60,397 nucleotides of DNA, taken from the NCBI GenBank assembly GCA_017617805.1, contig JAFZVN010000092.1:1-60397 (forward strand). The letters are read 5' to 3'. The notes beneath the pieces were generated by a model. That model was given only the letters and a program-made list of their open reading frames with translations, was not told the origin of the DNA and ran no database searches. Source of the DNA: Bacteroidaceae bacterium (GTDB taxonomy: Bacteria > Bacteroidota > Bacteroidia > Bacteroidales > Bacteroidaceae). The position numbers were made by a program, and so were the translations under genes. Below are positions 24,209 through 31,945 of the stretch, in pieces. The stretch's first letter is position 1. Each line of letters starts with the position of its first letter.

Positions 24209-26064
24209 CCATCATCCCCATCAGCGAGGCTGGCGACAAAATAGCTGCGACCTTGCAACGTCAACTGAATGCCAAGACCATTCAGCGTACAGAAGTAGGT
24301 GAAGAATGGAAGCGACAGAATGCCTTCATCTTCATCGGAGCTATGGGCATCTGCGTAAGAACCATCGCCCCATTTGTGGAAGACAAGCATACCGACCCTG
24401 CCGTTGTCTGTGTTGACAGTCTGGGAAAGAACGTCATTTCCGTGCTTTCTGGTCATGTGGGAGGAGCCAATGACCTGACAAAAGAAATCGCTTCCATTCT
24501 TGATGCCTATCCCGTCATCACCACCCAGAGCGACAATGCAGGTTTGTGGGCACTCGATACCTTTGAAAAGCGTTTTGATTGGCCTGTTGCCAGCGATATT
24601 GAAGATATGAATGACTGCATCTTTGCTTTTGTCAATCGCCAACCCACAGCCCTGCTTTTGGATGTGAGAGACGAGGGCACTGACTATTTGGAGAAGACGC
24701 TTCCTGCCCATGTGAGCCTCATCAATCATATAGAAGAAGCGACTCCCAACAAATACAAACTTCTCATCATCGTATCGCCACGCAATCTACGTTACCCAAC
24801 GGATATACTGGTGCTGCACTTTGTGCCGATGGTGGGAACGATCGGTTTTGGCTTGGCGCACCATCCACAGGATTACGAACGGATTTACGATGAGATAGAC
24901 GAAGCTTTTGCTGATTGTGGCATCCTGCCCTGTGCCCATCGCTATTGCACCATCGACGTAAAAGCCGATGAGCCATTCGTAGAAGAGTTGACAGATAAAT
25001 ATGGCGAAGAAGTGGTTTTCTTCACTGCCGATGAACTGGCAAAGGTAGAGGTTCCCAACCCAAGCACTACGGTTGAAAAACACGTTGGCACTCCCAGCGT
25101 CTGCGAAGCGGCAGCCATCTTAGGTTCCAATCATGGCAAACTCATCATTCCCAAAATCAAAGGGAAGAACTGGACTGCCGCCCTTGCCATCGATAGGAAA
25201 CATCTACAGCCCCACCCCCATCCCCTCCCTACAGGGATGGGAGTGGATACTGCTGACAAAACCATATACTCCCCTCCATCACAGGGAGGGGTCGGGGGAG
25301 GGTCTGCCCATATTGAGATTGTAGGGGCTGGTCCTGGCGATCCCGACCTCGTTTCTGTTCGTGGACGAAAGATGTTGGAGCAAGCAGACCTCATCCTTTA
25401 TGCTGGATCTCTTGTGCCCAAGGAACTGACCGCATGCCACAAACCTGGTGCCGTTGTCCGCTCCTCTGCCGACATGAATCTCGAAGAGCAATGCGCCCTG
25501 ATGAAAGAGCACTATGACCAAGGACACTTCATCGTTCGGCTTCACACAGGCGACCCCTGCATCTTTGGTGCCATCCAAGAGCAGATGGCGTTCTTCGACC
25601 AGCACCAGATGTCCTACCACATCACCCCAGGCATTTCATCCTTTCTGGCCGCTGCTGCCGAACTCCGCAGCCAGTTCACCATCCCCGAGCGTACCCAGAC
25701 CATCATCCTCACCCGAGGCGAAGGCCGCACTCCCATGCCAGAAAAGGAAAAACTGCACCTCCTCGCCAAGAGCCAATCCACCATGTGCATCTTCCTCTCT
25801 GCCGCCATTGTGGACGATGTACAGCGCGAACTCCTCCAAGAATATCCGGCCGACACACCCGTTGCTGCTTGCTACCACCTCACATGGCCAGACCAGAAGA
25901 TATATCGTGGTCAGCTCAAAGACCTTGCCCAAATCGTCCACGACAACCACCTGACCTTGACCACCATGCTCGTGGTGGGTGAAGCCATCGACAACCGAGA
26001 AGGTCTTTCAGAACTCTACAACAAGCACTTCACCCATCTCTTCCGTCAAGGTGACAAATCGTAA
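24196..26064 (+). CDS. cbiGF: Fusion: cobalt-precorrin-5A hydrolase (CbiG) + precorrin-4 C11-methyltransferase (CbiF/CobM)
   Basis: 622 residues. Residues 1-~335 are CbiG: IFIGAMGICVRTIAPFVEDKHTDPAVV, VISVLSGHVGGANDLTKEIA, and the C-terminal CbiG part from GTIGFGLAHH through FFTADELAKVEVPNPS. From about 372 a CobM methylase follows: IEIVGAGPGDPDLVSVRG, LILYAGSLVPKEL, VVRSSADMNLEEQ, RLHTGDPCIFGAI and TPGISSFLAAAAEL. CobM methylates C11 and CbiG opens the resulting delta-lactone, so here adjacent steps are fused. The 36-residue linker (PHPHPLPTGMGVD ... PPSQGGVGGG) is encoded by a GC-rich palindromic repeat also present in mutY. This strongly suggests that repeat DNA made or expanded the linker. 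Confidence 0.93.
   Translation: MQKIAIIPISEAGDKIAATLQRQLNAKTIQRTEVGEEWKRQNAFIFIGAMGICVRTIAPFVEDKHTDPAVVCVDSLGKNVISVLSGHVGGANDLTKEIASILDAYPVITTQSDNAGLWALDTFEKRFDWPVASDIEDMNDCIFAFVNRQPTALLLDVRDEGTDYLEKTLPAHVSLINHIEEATPNKYKLLIIVSPRNLRYPTDILVLHFVPMVGTIGFGLAHHPQDYERIYDEIDEAFADCGILPCAHRYCTIDVKADEPFVEELTDKYGEEVVFFTADELAKVEVPNPSTTVEKHVGTPSVCEAAAILGSNHGKLIIPKIKGKNWTAALAIDRKHLQPHPHPLPTGMGVDTADKTIYSPPSQGGVGGGSAHIEIVGAGPGDPDLVSVRGRKMLEQADLILYAGSLVPKELTACHKPGAVVRSSADMNLEEQCALMKEHYDQGHFIVRLHTGDPCIFGAIQEQMAFFDQHQMSYHITPGISSFLAAAAELRSQFTIPERTQTIILTRGEGRTPMPEKEKLHLLAKSQSTMCIFLSAAIVDDVQRELLQEYPADTPVAACYHLTWPDQKIYRGQLKDLAQIVHDNHLTLTTMLVVGEAIDNREGLSELYNKHFTHLFRQGDKS
25204..25309. repeat. GC-rich palindromic element in the CbiG-CobM linker
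   Basis: Two hairpins, CCCATCCCCTCCCT-ACA-GGGATGGG... and CTCCCCTCC-atcac-AGGGAGGGG, are joined by an AT-richer middle. The shared bases with 32722-32841 include CCTACAGGG, GAGTGG-TACT, TATA-CTCC and CGGGGGAGGG-TCTG-C. Confidence 0.85.
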
Positions 26065-26070
26065 ATAATC

Positions 26071-27855
26071 ATGGTATTAGTATTCGGAGGAACCACCGAA
26101 GGTCGCAAGGCCATTGAAGCGCTGGAAGAGGCTGGCAGCACGTTCTACTACAGCACCAAGACGGGTGAGCAGGACGTGCCCTTGCATCATGGAGTGGCTG
26201 TGAGTGGCGCTATGGATGCAACTGCCATGATGACCTTCTGTCAAGAACACAGCATCAAACTTTTGGTCGATGCAGCCCATCCATTTGCAGAGGTACTGCA
26301 TCAGACAGTGGCGGAAGTGGCGGAGAGACTGCATCTCCCTGCTATACGCTTCGAACGCATCTTCCCACCGAGAGAGGTGGACATCACGTGGATTGATGAT
26401 TATTCCGATCTCTACTCCAAAGTCCTTGGAGGAACGCTCCTTGCCACGACGGGTGTACAAAGCATTTCCAAACTGAAGCCCTTGGAAGCACAGGGGGTTC
26501 GTGTTCTCTACCGCATTCTGAACAGAGAAAGCAGCATCAACTTAGCCCATCAGCAGGGTGCCACCGATGAACAATTGTGCTTTTACCCCAACACGGCTGA
26601 TGCAGATGCCATCCTGATGAAAGAAAGCGGTCTCTCTGGCGGTTTCCTGGAGAAGGTGGAAGAGGCCAGAAAGCTGGGCATGCAGATGTATGCCATCAAA
26701 AGACCTGAAACGCCCAAGGTGTTCCATTGCGTGAACGGCGAACACGGACTTCGACGCATGGTGGAGAAGCTACTGCCAGAATTCTATCCCCTCCACAGCG
26801 GACTCACCACAGGCACCTGTGCCACAGCGGCAGCGGTGGCAGCAACAACACGCCTGCTCAAAGGAGAGATGCCCAACGAAGTACCTGTTATTCTTCCGAA
26901 TGGCGAGACCATCCCTGTGCCCGTTGGTTTTGCCAACGGGTATGCCTATTGCATCAAGGAGGCAGGTGATGATCCCGACGTGACCGATGGCATCGAAATA
27001 AGAGCCAAGGTAGAAGCCTCCGACCACTTTGAAATATGTGCCGGTGTCGGCGTCGGCAGGTTCACCCTCCCTGGCTTCGACTTTCCCCCTGACTCCCCAG
27101 CCATCAACAAAGCGCCCCGCCAAATGATTCGCCAGAATTTGGAGAAACTGTCAACTGTCAATTGTCAACTGTCAATTACTATATCAGTCCCCCAAGGCAA
27201 AGCCATTGCCCACCGCACTTTCAATCCTCGCCTCGGCATCGAAGGTGGCATCAGTATCATTGGTGTCTCAGGCATCGTCAAGCCCTTCAGCGAGGAGGCT
27301 TTCATCGAGAGCATCCGCAAGTGCATCAACGTCGCCATCGCCTCCGGCACCGACCGTATTGTACTCCACAGCGGCATGAAGAGCGCAGGTTTCCTGCAGA
27401 AGTACTATCCCAACCTGCCCCCACAGGCTTTTGTGGAGTATGGCAATGCCATCGGTGAGACCCTCAAAATGGTGGAAGACGGATTAAAGAAGCCCTTCTC
27501 CCCCAACTCCTCGCCCCTTGACCCTCGCCCCTTGACCCTCCAAACCACCCTCGGCATCATGCTCGGCAAGGCGGTGAAACTGGCAGAAGGGCATCTTGAC
27601 ACCCACAGCAAAAAACAGACGATGAACAAAGCATTCATCGTCCAGATGTTAGAAGAGTCGGGCTGTGATACCAAGGTCATTGAACAAGTGGCAAGCATCA
27701 CCTTGGCACGCGAACTCTGGGGCATCATTCCCTCCGAGCAGATAGAAACCTTTTGTCTCACAGTCATCCGCCACTGCATGGAACATTGCATCCCCCTCCT
27801 CCCCCACGGCGACCTCACCATCCTTCTGATAGATGATGATGGCGGCATCCATTAA
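26071..27855 (+). CDS. cbiJD: Fusion: precorrin-6A reductase (CbiJ/CobK) + cobalt-precorrin-5B C1-methyltransferase (CbiD)
   Basis: 594 residues. The N-terminal ~225 are CbiJ: VLVFGGTTEGRKAIEALE, LVDAAHPFAEVL, AIRFERI and the late AIKRPETPK. From ~238 CbiD follows: HSGLTTGTCATAAAVAAT, IPVPVGFANGYAYCIKEAGDDPDVTDG, NPRLGIEGGISIIGVSGIVKPFSEEAFIESI and IVLHSGMKSAGFL. Two repeat-derived stretches interrupt CbiD: LSTVNCQLS (heptamers, 27147-27177) and the proline-rich PNSSPLDPRPLTL (14-bp unit x2, 27511-27538). Both fall in loop-like positions without breaking the frame. CbiD methylates C1 and CbiJ reduces precorrin-6A, consecutive steps. It is the last gene of the plus-strand operon, 6 bp after cbiGF. 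Confidence 0.93.
   Translation: MVLVFGGTTEGRKAIEALEEAGSTFYYSTKTGEQDVPLHHGVAVSGAMDATAMMTFCQEHSIKLLVDAAHPFAEVLHQTVAEVAERLHLPAIRFERIFPPREVDITWIDDYSDLYSKVLGGTLLATTGVQSISKLKPLEAQGVRVLYRILNRESSINLAHQQGATDEQLCFYPNTADADAILMKESGLSGGFLEKVEEARKLGMQMYAIKRPETPKVFHCVNGEHGLRRMVEKLLPEFYPLHSGLTTGTCATAAAVAATTRLLKGEMPNEVPVILPNGETIPVPVGFANGYAYCIKEAGDDPDVTDGIEIRAKVEASDHFEICAGVGVGRFTLPGFDFPPDSPAINKAPRQMIRQNLEKLSTVNCQLSITISVPQGKAIAHRTFNPRLGIEGGISIIGVSGIVKPFSEEAFIESIRKCINVAIASGTDRIVLHSGMKSAGFLQKYYPNLPPQAFVEYGNAIGETLKMVEDGLKKPFSPNSSPLDPRPLTLQTTLGIMLGKAVKLAEGHLDTHSKKQTMNKAFIVQMLEESGCDTKVIEQVASITLARELWGIIPSEQIETFCLTVIRHCMEHCIPLLPHGDLTILLIDDDGGIH
27147..27177 (+). repeat. Heptamer TCAACTG/TCAATTG x4 inside cbiD
   Basis: Four 7-bp units of the same family as in the gene at 6456, translated as LSTVNCQLS. 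Confidence 0.85.
27511..27538 (+). repeat. 14-bp tandem repeat x2 inside cbiD
   Basis: TCGCCCCTTGACCC occurs twice in a row, encoding SPLDPRPLT in frame. Confidence 0.85.
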
Positions 27856-27859
27856 ATTC

Positions 27860-28165
27860 TAGGACTTTTGCTTCATCGAGCGTGGACTTTTGCACGAAAG
27901 TGTGGGACTTTTGATGAAAAGTCTTGCAACTTCTTCACGAAAGTCTTAGGACTTTTGAGTGAAAGTCTTGCAAATTTTAGCTGAAAGTCCCTGCTCAATT
28001 CCATCATCGGACGTGCTCAATCGTTTCATCGAGCATGCTCAGTTCAAACATTGAGCGTACTCAGTTCAACTATCAAGCGTGCTCAGCTTTTTTATTCGTG
28101 ACTGATCAATTATCAATTGGGGGCACTCAGTTGTCCAATCTGGTGCACTCAGTCCTCCGTCCGCA
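27860..28165. repeat. Array of degenerate mini-hairpin units
   Basis: The gap 27856-28344 has no gene. Its first 300 bp hold two sets of units. About four begin GGACTTTTG and fold back on GAAAGTC (for example GACTTTTGATGAAAAGTC). About four further units run (G/A)TGCTCA(G/A)TTCAA...(T/C)(G/A)AGC(G/A), each a small GCTCA...TGAGC hairpin of ~22 bp; looser CACTCAGT copies follow near 28125-28155. It is not CRISPR-like: units are degenerate and self-complementary. A possible bidirectional terminator (CTCAC...GTGAG) lies at 28296-28317. Confidence 0.6.
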
Positions 28166-28344
28166 TCCGTGCGTACCATTGCCTGATCACAGGTCCATCC
28201 GCCGCCTCACGGAATCTCCGTCGCGACGTTTCATGTTCATTCCTTTTCTTTTTCATTCTATTCTGTAGTTTTGTTATTGTCATGAGATAAAAAAAACCTC
28301 ACCCGTGTTTGAGTGAGAGCTGTGATACCAGCCTTCGTTAGAAT

Positions 28345-28785
28345 TTAAGGCTTTTCTTCAACATGCATAATCGGTGAAAGAACCATAATGCTGTCATTCG
28401 TCGAGTCTTTACACCTAAACATAATAGGCTGGGAATATTTCATTCGGACAATTTTCCCTCCTAACTGTCCAGGTTCCCATTTAGGCATCTTCTTAATAAT
28501 ACGAAGGGCTTCTTTATTTAACCTTGAGTCCACTGATTTCGCTATACTTAAATTGGTAAGGCTTCCATCTGTTTCCACATAAAAGCTAACAACAACGCGT
28601 CCCTCTACTCCTTCTTCCTTCACACATTTTGGATAGCACATATTGCGTTTAATAAATTCCAATACGGCTTTATCACCTCCTGGGAAACGTGGGCATATCT
28701 CGTAAGGTTCGCCGTCGGAATGTTGCGCGTTCGCGGTGAGAACAGCGAACACGGCAAATAATGCTGTAATGATGGTTTTCTTCAT
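28345..28785 (-). CDS. Periplasmic TonB C-terminal-domain protein
   Basis: 146 residues with a cleavable signal peptide (MKKTIITALFAVFAVLTANAQ) and a TonB C-terminal fold: PRFPGGDKAVLEFIKRNMCYP, EEGVEGRVVVSFYVETDGSLTN, ALRIIKKMPKWEPGQ. Unlike true TonB it lacks a retained N-terminal membrane helix and a Pro-rich linker, so it cannot act as the energised TonB in the usual way. Such domains occur in many secreted Bacteroidales proteins of unknown job. Its ATG lies 2 bp after the PstS-like fragment. It is probably the last gene of the luxR-btuF-btuC transcript. Confidence 0.75.
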   Translation of the reverse strand: MKKTIITALFAVFAVLTANAQHSDGEPYEICPRFPGGDKAVLEFIKRNMCYPKCVKEEGVEGRVVVSFYVETDGSLTNLSIAKSVDSRLNKEALRIIKKMPKWEPGQLGGKIVRMKYSQPIMFRCKDSTNDSIMVLSPIMHVEEKP

Positions 28786-28787
28786 GT

Positions 28788-29003
28788 TTATTTCTTTTGA
28801 TCTACGATATATCCACTTTCCTTCACGATATCATTATGCTGGCCTGTTGCAAGCTGATAGAACAGCTGATAGGTTGTGCTTGACTTGTCAATGTCGGCAC
28901 GAACGCTGGCCATGACGTGGGTCACGTAGGGATAGCTTTCGTTCTCAATGGTCTGTTTGCTGGGCATGATGCCATTAACGCCAATAACTTGTGTACGTAT
29001 TTC
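28788..29003 (-). pseudogene. C-terminal remnant of a PstS-like phosphate-binding protein
   Basis: The 71 codons immediately after the permease stop, in the same frame, read VIGVNGIMPSKQTIENESYP ... YQLATGQHNDIVKESGYIVDQ and then stop. This matches the end of PstS-type substrate-binding proteins (G-I-x-P-T/S-x-x-T-I-x-N-x-S-Y-P, then GQ-x-IV-x-x-SGY). No start, signal peptide or ligand-binding N-terminal domain is present. An internal ATG at 28967 could make 59 residues, but that would not be a working binding protein. Confidence 0.7.
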
Positions 29004-30029
29004 TTATTCCATTGATTGATGACGGCGGAACAATACACTCGCTATGATGGGAGCTCCGACGAGAGCCGTGACAGAATTGACGGGTAGTGCTCCCTCAAAG
29101 CCTGGCATACGTGCAATGAGATTGCATATCAATGCCAAAGCTGCGCCAGTAAGCATCACGGCAGGCATCAGGATGCGGTGATCGCTTGTCCGAAAAAGGG
29201 CACGGCATAGATGGGGTACAGCTAAACCGATGAACATGATTGGACCACAGTAGGCGGTGACGATGGCAACGAGGATTCCCGAACTGCTGATGGTCAGAAG
29301 GCGTGCCCGACGCAGGTTCAGACCCAAGTTGCTGGCATAGTAATCACCCAGAAGGAGCAGATTCATAGTCTTGGACAGCAGCATGCTCAGCGGCAGCAAC
29401 CCTGTCATCAGTCCGACGAAAAGCATCATCCGGTCGCCACTGACACGAGCGAACGAACCTAAGCCCCACACCACGTATGCCTTCACGTCCTCTTCGGCAG
29501 AGAAGAATTTCAGCACACCAATGATGGCTGTGGCGAGATAGCCGATCATCACACCAATGATGAGCAGGGTGACATTTCCCTTCACCTTCTGCGACACATA
29601 CAGAATCAGCGCCATCACCGCCAAAGCTCCCACAATGGCTGCCACCGACATGGCGGCATCACCGAGATAGCCCAAACGGCTCAGCGCCACACCTCCCAAC
29701 GAACCTGACATCAGCACCACGAAAGCAACACCCAACGACGCGCCATTGGAGATGCCCAATACCGATGGTCCTGCCAGCGGATTGCGAAACACCGTCTGCA
29801 TCTGAAGACCGCTCACTGCCAAACCTGCACCTGCCACCGTGGCTGTCAAAGCTTGGGGCACACGTGAACTGAGGATGATGTTGCGCCAGATTTCTGACCC
29901 GCTTTCATCCCCTATCAAGATGCACAGGATGGCATCAACAGGAATCTTCACCGTGCCCAGCAGAAGGTTGAGCACGAAAAAAACCACTGTGGTGAGGAAT
30001 AGGACAATGAACTTGGAGAGTGTGCGCAT
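29004..30029 (-). CDS. btuC: FecCD/BtuC-family ABC transporter permease
   Basis: 341-residue inner-membrane permease with ~10 helices. FecCD hallmarks: SSRVPQALTATVAGAGLAVSG, QTVFRNPLAGPSVLGISNGASLG, VWGLGSFARVSGD, GPIMFIGLAVPHLCR and the C-terminal LPVNSVTALVGAPIIASVLF. The gene is 4 bp after the binding protein. B12 import is favoured by the neighbouring B12 locus; haem or siderophore import are alternatives, given hmuYR on the other side. The ATPase that normally follows is missing; a PstS remnant sits in its place. Confidence 0.88.
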   Translation of the reverse strand: MRTLSKFIVLFLTTVVFFVLNLLLGTVKIPVDAILCILIGDESGSEIWRNIILSSRVPQALTATVAGAGLAVSGLQMQTVFRNPLAGPSVLGISNGASLGVAFVVLMSGSLGGVALSRLGYLGDAAMSVAAIVGALAVMALILYVSQKVKGNVTLLIIGVMIGYLATAIIGVLKFFSAEEDVKAYVVWGLGSFARVSGDRMMLFVGLMTGLLPLSMLLSKTMNLLLLGDYYASNLGLNLRRARLLTISSSGILVAIVTAYCGPIMFIGLAVPHLCRALFRTSDHRILMPAVMLTGAALALICNLIARMPGFEGALPVNSVTALVGAPIIASVLFRRHQSME

Positions 30030-30033
30030 GAGG

Positions 30034-31191
30034 CTATTTCAATAATTGATAGTAACGTGGCGTGTAATCGGAAGGCATCAGTTCTGGATGGAAGATTGCC
30101 ACCAGGTCTTCGAGCACAACATCTGGGCGAACAGGAGTCTCTTCGTAGTAGGGCGTCTGTTTCATGTTGCAATAGATCACATGCTTTTCCTTGAAAGCCT
30201 TGAAGAGTTCGTTCCTCGGCTCCGATGACTTCAATGCCTCGTAAGAAAAATCCCCAGGGTAACTGTTCAGAATGCGCCAGTAATCAGCATTGGCAGCCGT
30301 GGCATACATCTGCTCATATTCTATCGGCACACCGCCCGTATTGTCATCCTTGAGGATATACTCGGCTCCAGCATCGCGAAACATTTGTGCCAAATGGTTC
30401 TTGCCTCCCACAGCAAACCAGTTGCCGCCATGCATCTCACCGCTAAAGACGGTAGGACGCTCCGTGGTCTCCTTCGCCACCTTCTCTGCCAAAGTCAGGT
30501 AGCGCTGTTTTATTCCGTCAAACAGACTATCAGCTTCTTTCTCCTTGCCAATGAACAGCGCCACATACTTCACCCACTCCGCCTGTCCAAGAGGATGCGG
30601 CTCCTTATAACCCAAGTGTGGCACGAGCGTCACACCCGTCTCCTTGATGGCATCATACCCACCACGTTTGAAGGGCGAGATGAAGATGACCTCAGGATTG
30701 GCTGCCAGAATCAACTCCGTATCGAATTCGCCCTCCATACCAATCTTCACGATTCTTCCATCATCCACACGCTGGCGGATGTCCTTATCAAAAAGATTTT
30801 TCGTGCCCGTGATACCCTTCACCACATCCAATGCATCCAAGGCCGTGAAGTTCGACAGCTGCAGCATCGTCATGACGAGTGTTCGCTCCACTGGCACCTC
30901 CACCTTCGTGTATCCTTCAGGCACATCAGCCTGCGTTCCCTTCTGCACCAAGGCAAAATGATAACTCACAGGCATCTTGTCCTCGTCCGTCTGTGGGTCA
31001 GCCACATCAACCAGCCTCACCCCATTCTCCAACGTCTTCACCTGAAAGCCCTTGGCATATTCCAACGGCATCACCGATGCTGAGTCCTCACTCACCATAT
31101 CTTGTTTCCAAGTCTGTTTCTGTCCACATGCCACACACAGCAACACGCCCACAAAAACCATTACATTCCTTATTGTTCGCATATCTTTCAT
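30034..31191 (-). CDS. btuF: ABC transporter substrate-binding lipoprotein (BtuF/FecB type)
   Basis: 385 residues with a lipoprotein signal ending VGVLLCVACG. A class III periplasmic-binding fold follows: VEVPVERTLVMTMLQLSNFTALDALDVVKGITG, VKIGMEGEFDTELILAANPEVIFISPF, TLVPHLGYKEPHPLGQAEWVKYVALFIG and VFSGEMHGGNWFAVGGKNHLAQMFRDAGAEYILKD. It delivers substrate to the adjacent permease. Start 31191 is taken, with an in-frame Met three codons later as alternative. It lies 1 bp after the regulator's stop, so it is co-transcribed with it. Confidence 0.87.
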   Translation of the reverse strand: MKDMRTIRNVMVFVGVLLCVACGQKQTWKQDMVSEDSASVMPLEYAKGFQVKTLENGVRLVDVADPQTDEDKMPVSYHFALVQKGTQADVPEGYTKVEVPVERTLVMTMLQLSNFTALDALDVVKGITGTKNLFDKDIRQRVDDGRIVKIGMEGEFDTELILAANPEVIFISPFKRGGYDAIKETGVTLVPHLGYKEPHPLGQAEWVKYVALFIGKEKEADSLFDGIKQRYLTLAEKVAKETTERPTVFSGEMHGGNWFAVGGKNHLAQMFRDAGAEYILKDDNTGGVPIEYEQMYATAANADYWRILNSYPGDFSYEALKSSEPRNELFKAFKEKHVIYCNMKQTPYYEETPVRPDVVLEDLVAIFHPELMPSDYTPRYYQLLK

Positions 31192-31192
31192 T

Positions 31193-31783
31193 TTATAGTT
31201 CTCCTACATCCACCAATCCGTTCATCACCACATAAATAATAATATCTGCCAATGAACGGGCACCCAACTTCTCCATGATATTCTTCCGATGCGTGATGAC
31301 GGTCGTCACACTGATACAAAGTCTATCAGCTATCTCCTTGTTGATGTAGCCTCGTGCCAACAGGATCGCCACCTCAATCTCACGCTGAGAGAGCAGGCTT
31401 TGGCTTTGAGGGAGTTGAGGGGGCATTTCTCCATGAGCAGGCATTCCATGTGGATGACCTTTCCGATGGACAGCCAACAACGACTTCACCAATGCGCTCT
31501 CAGGTTGACACACATTCAGCGTCGGAACCCCTACCACCTGCAGTTCGCCATTCACCAACACGATGACCCGTCTTCCATTCTCCCTGAAATATGCCACATG
31601 TTCGAAATAGATGCGCGACGCCACAAAATAATGGACGAACTGCCCATGGTCAGCCGCCTGCAAATCAGTGAAGGAGATGAAGCAATTCACCTCCACCCCG
31701 GGGATGATGTCAGCAAGAATGGGTTGGAGTCCCAATGCCGACAAGATGTTGGAATCAACTATAGCTATTTCAAGAGTTGGCAT
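31193..31783 (-). CDS. LuxR/NarL-family regulator with a degenerate receiver
   Basis: 196 residues. The C-terminal ~65 are a clear LuxR helix-turn-helix: LSQREIEVAILLARGYINKEIADRL, CISVTTVITHRKNIMEKLG. The N-terminal ~120 resemble a response-regulator receiver (LEIAIVDSNILSALGLQPIL) but the expected phosphoacceptor Asp is absent (FVASRIYF where a D-hydrophobic pattern should be), and the acidic pocket is reduced to a single Asp. It may sense a ligand or act constitutively. A Gln/Pro-rich linker (EMPPQLPQSQS) joins the domains. Heading a binding-protein/permease operon with its own promoter suggests it controls corrinoid or haem uptake. Confidence 0.82.
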   Translation of the reverse strand: MPTLEIAIVDSNILSALGLQPILADIIPGVEVNCFISFTDLQAADHGQFVHYFVASRIYFEHVAYFRENGRRVIVLVNGELQVVGVPTLNVCQPESALVKSLLAVHRKGHPHGMPAHGEMPPQLPQSQSLLSQREIEVAILLARGYINKEIADRLCISVTTVITHRKNIMEKLGARSLADIIIYVVMNGLVDVGEL

Positions 31784-31804
31784 AAATCATCATCGTATAT
31801 AGTG

Positions 31805-31812
31805 CAAAGGTA
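31805..31812 (-). promoter_or_regulatory. -7 box of the luxR-btuF-btuC operon
   Basis: On the minus strand TACCTTTG lies 22 bp before the regulator ATG. Confidence 0.65.
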
Positions 31813-31820
31813 GGGAAATA

Positions 31821-31920
31821 AAGTGAAAAGTGAGAAGTGAAAAATTTAAGTTACTGATGACAATTGTTTGCCAACCGCATGACTATGTATCAGATTTTTC
31901 ACTTTTCACTTCTCCCTTTT
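31821..31920. repeat. AAAAGTGA-armed palindromic element, copy 3
   Basis: Left arm AAAGTGAAAAGTGAGAAGTG, core beginning AAATTTAAGTTACTGATGAC, right arm CAGATTTTTCACTTTTCACTTC. It separates the divergent luxR and mutY promoters. The core is clearly related to copy 1 (3537-3644, opposite orientation). Confidence 0.85.
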
Positions 31921-31933
31921 CCCTGAAAATATA

Positions 31934-31941
31934 TACCTTTG
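31934..31941 (+). promoter_or_regulatory. -7 box of mutY
   Basis: TACCTTTG ends 4 bp before the mutY ATG at 31946, implying a leaderless transcript. Confidence 0.65.
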
Positions 31942-31945
31942 CACC

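Noticed and set aside
27860..28165. Possible CRISPR array
   Set aside because: The units are degenerate, vary in spacing and are self-complementary; there are no identical repeats with unique spacers and no cas genes.
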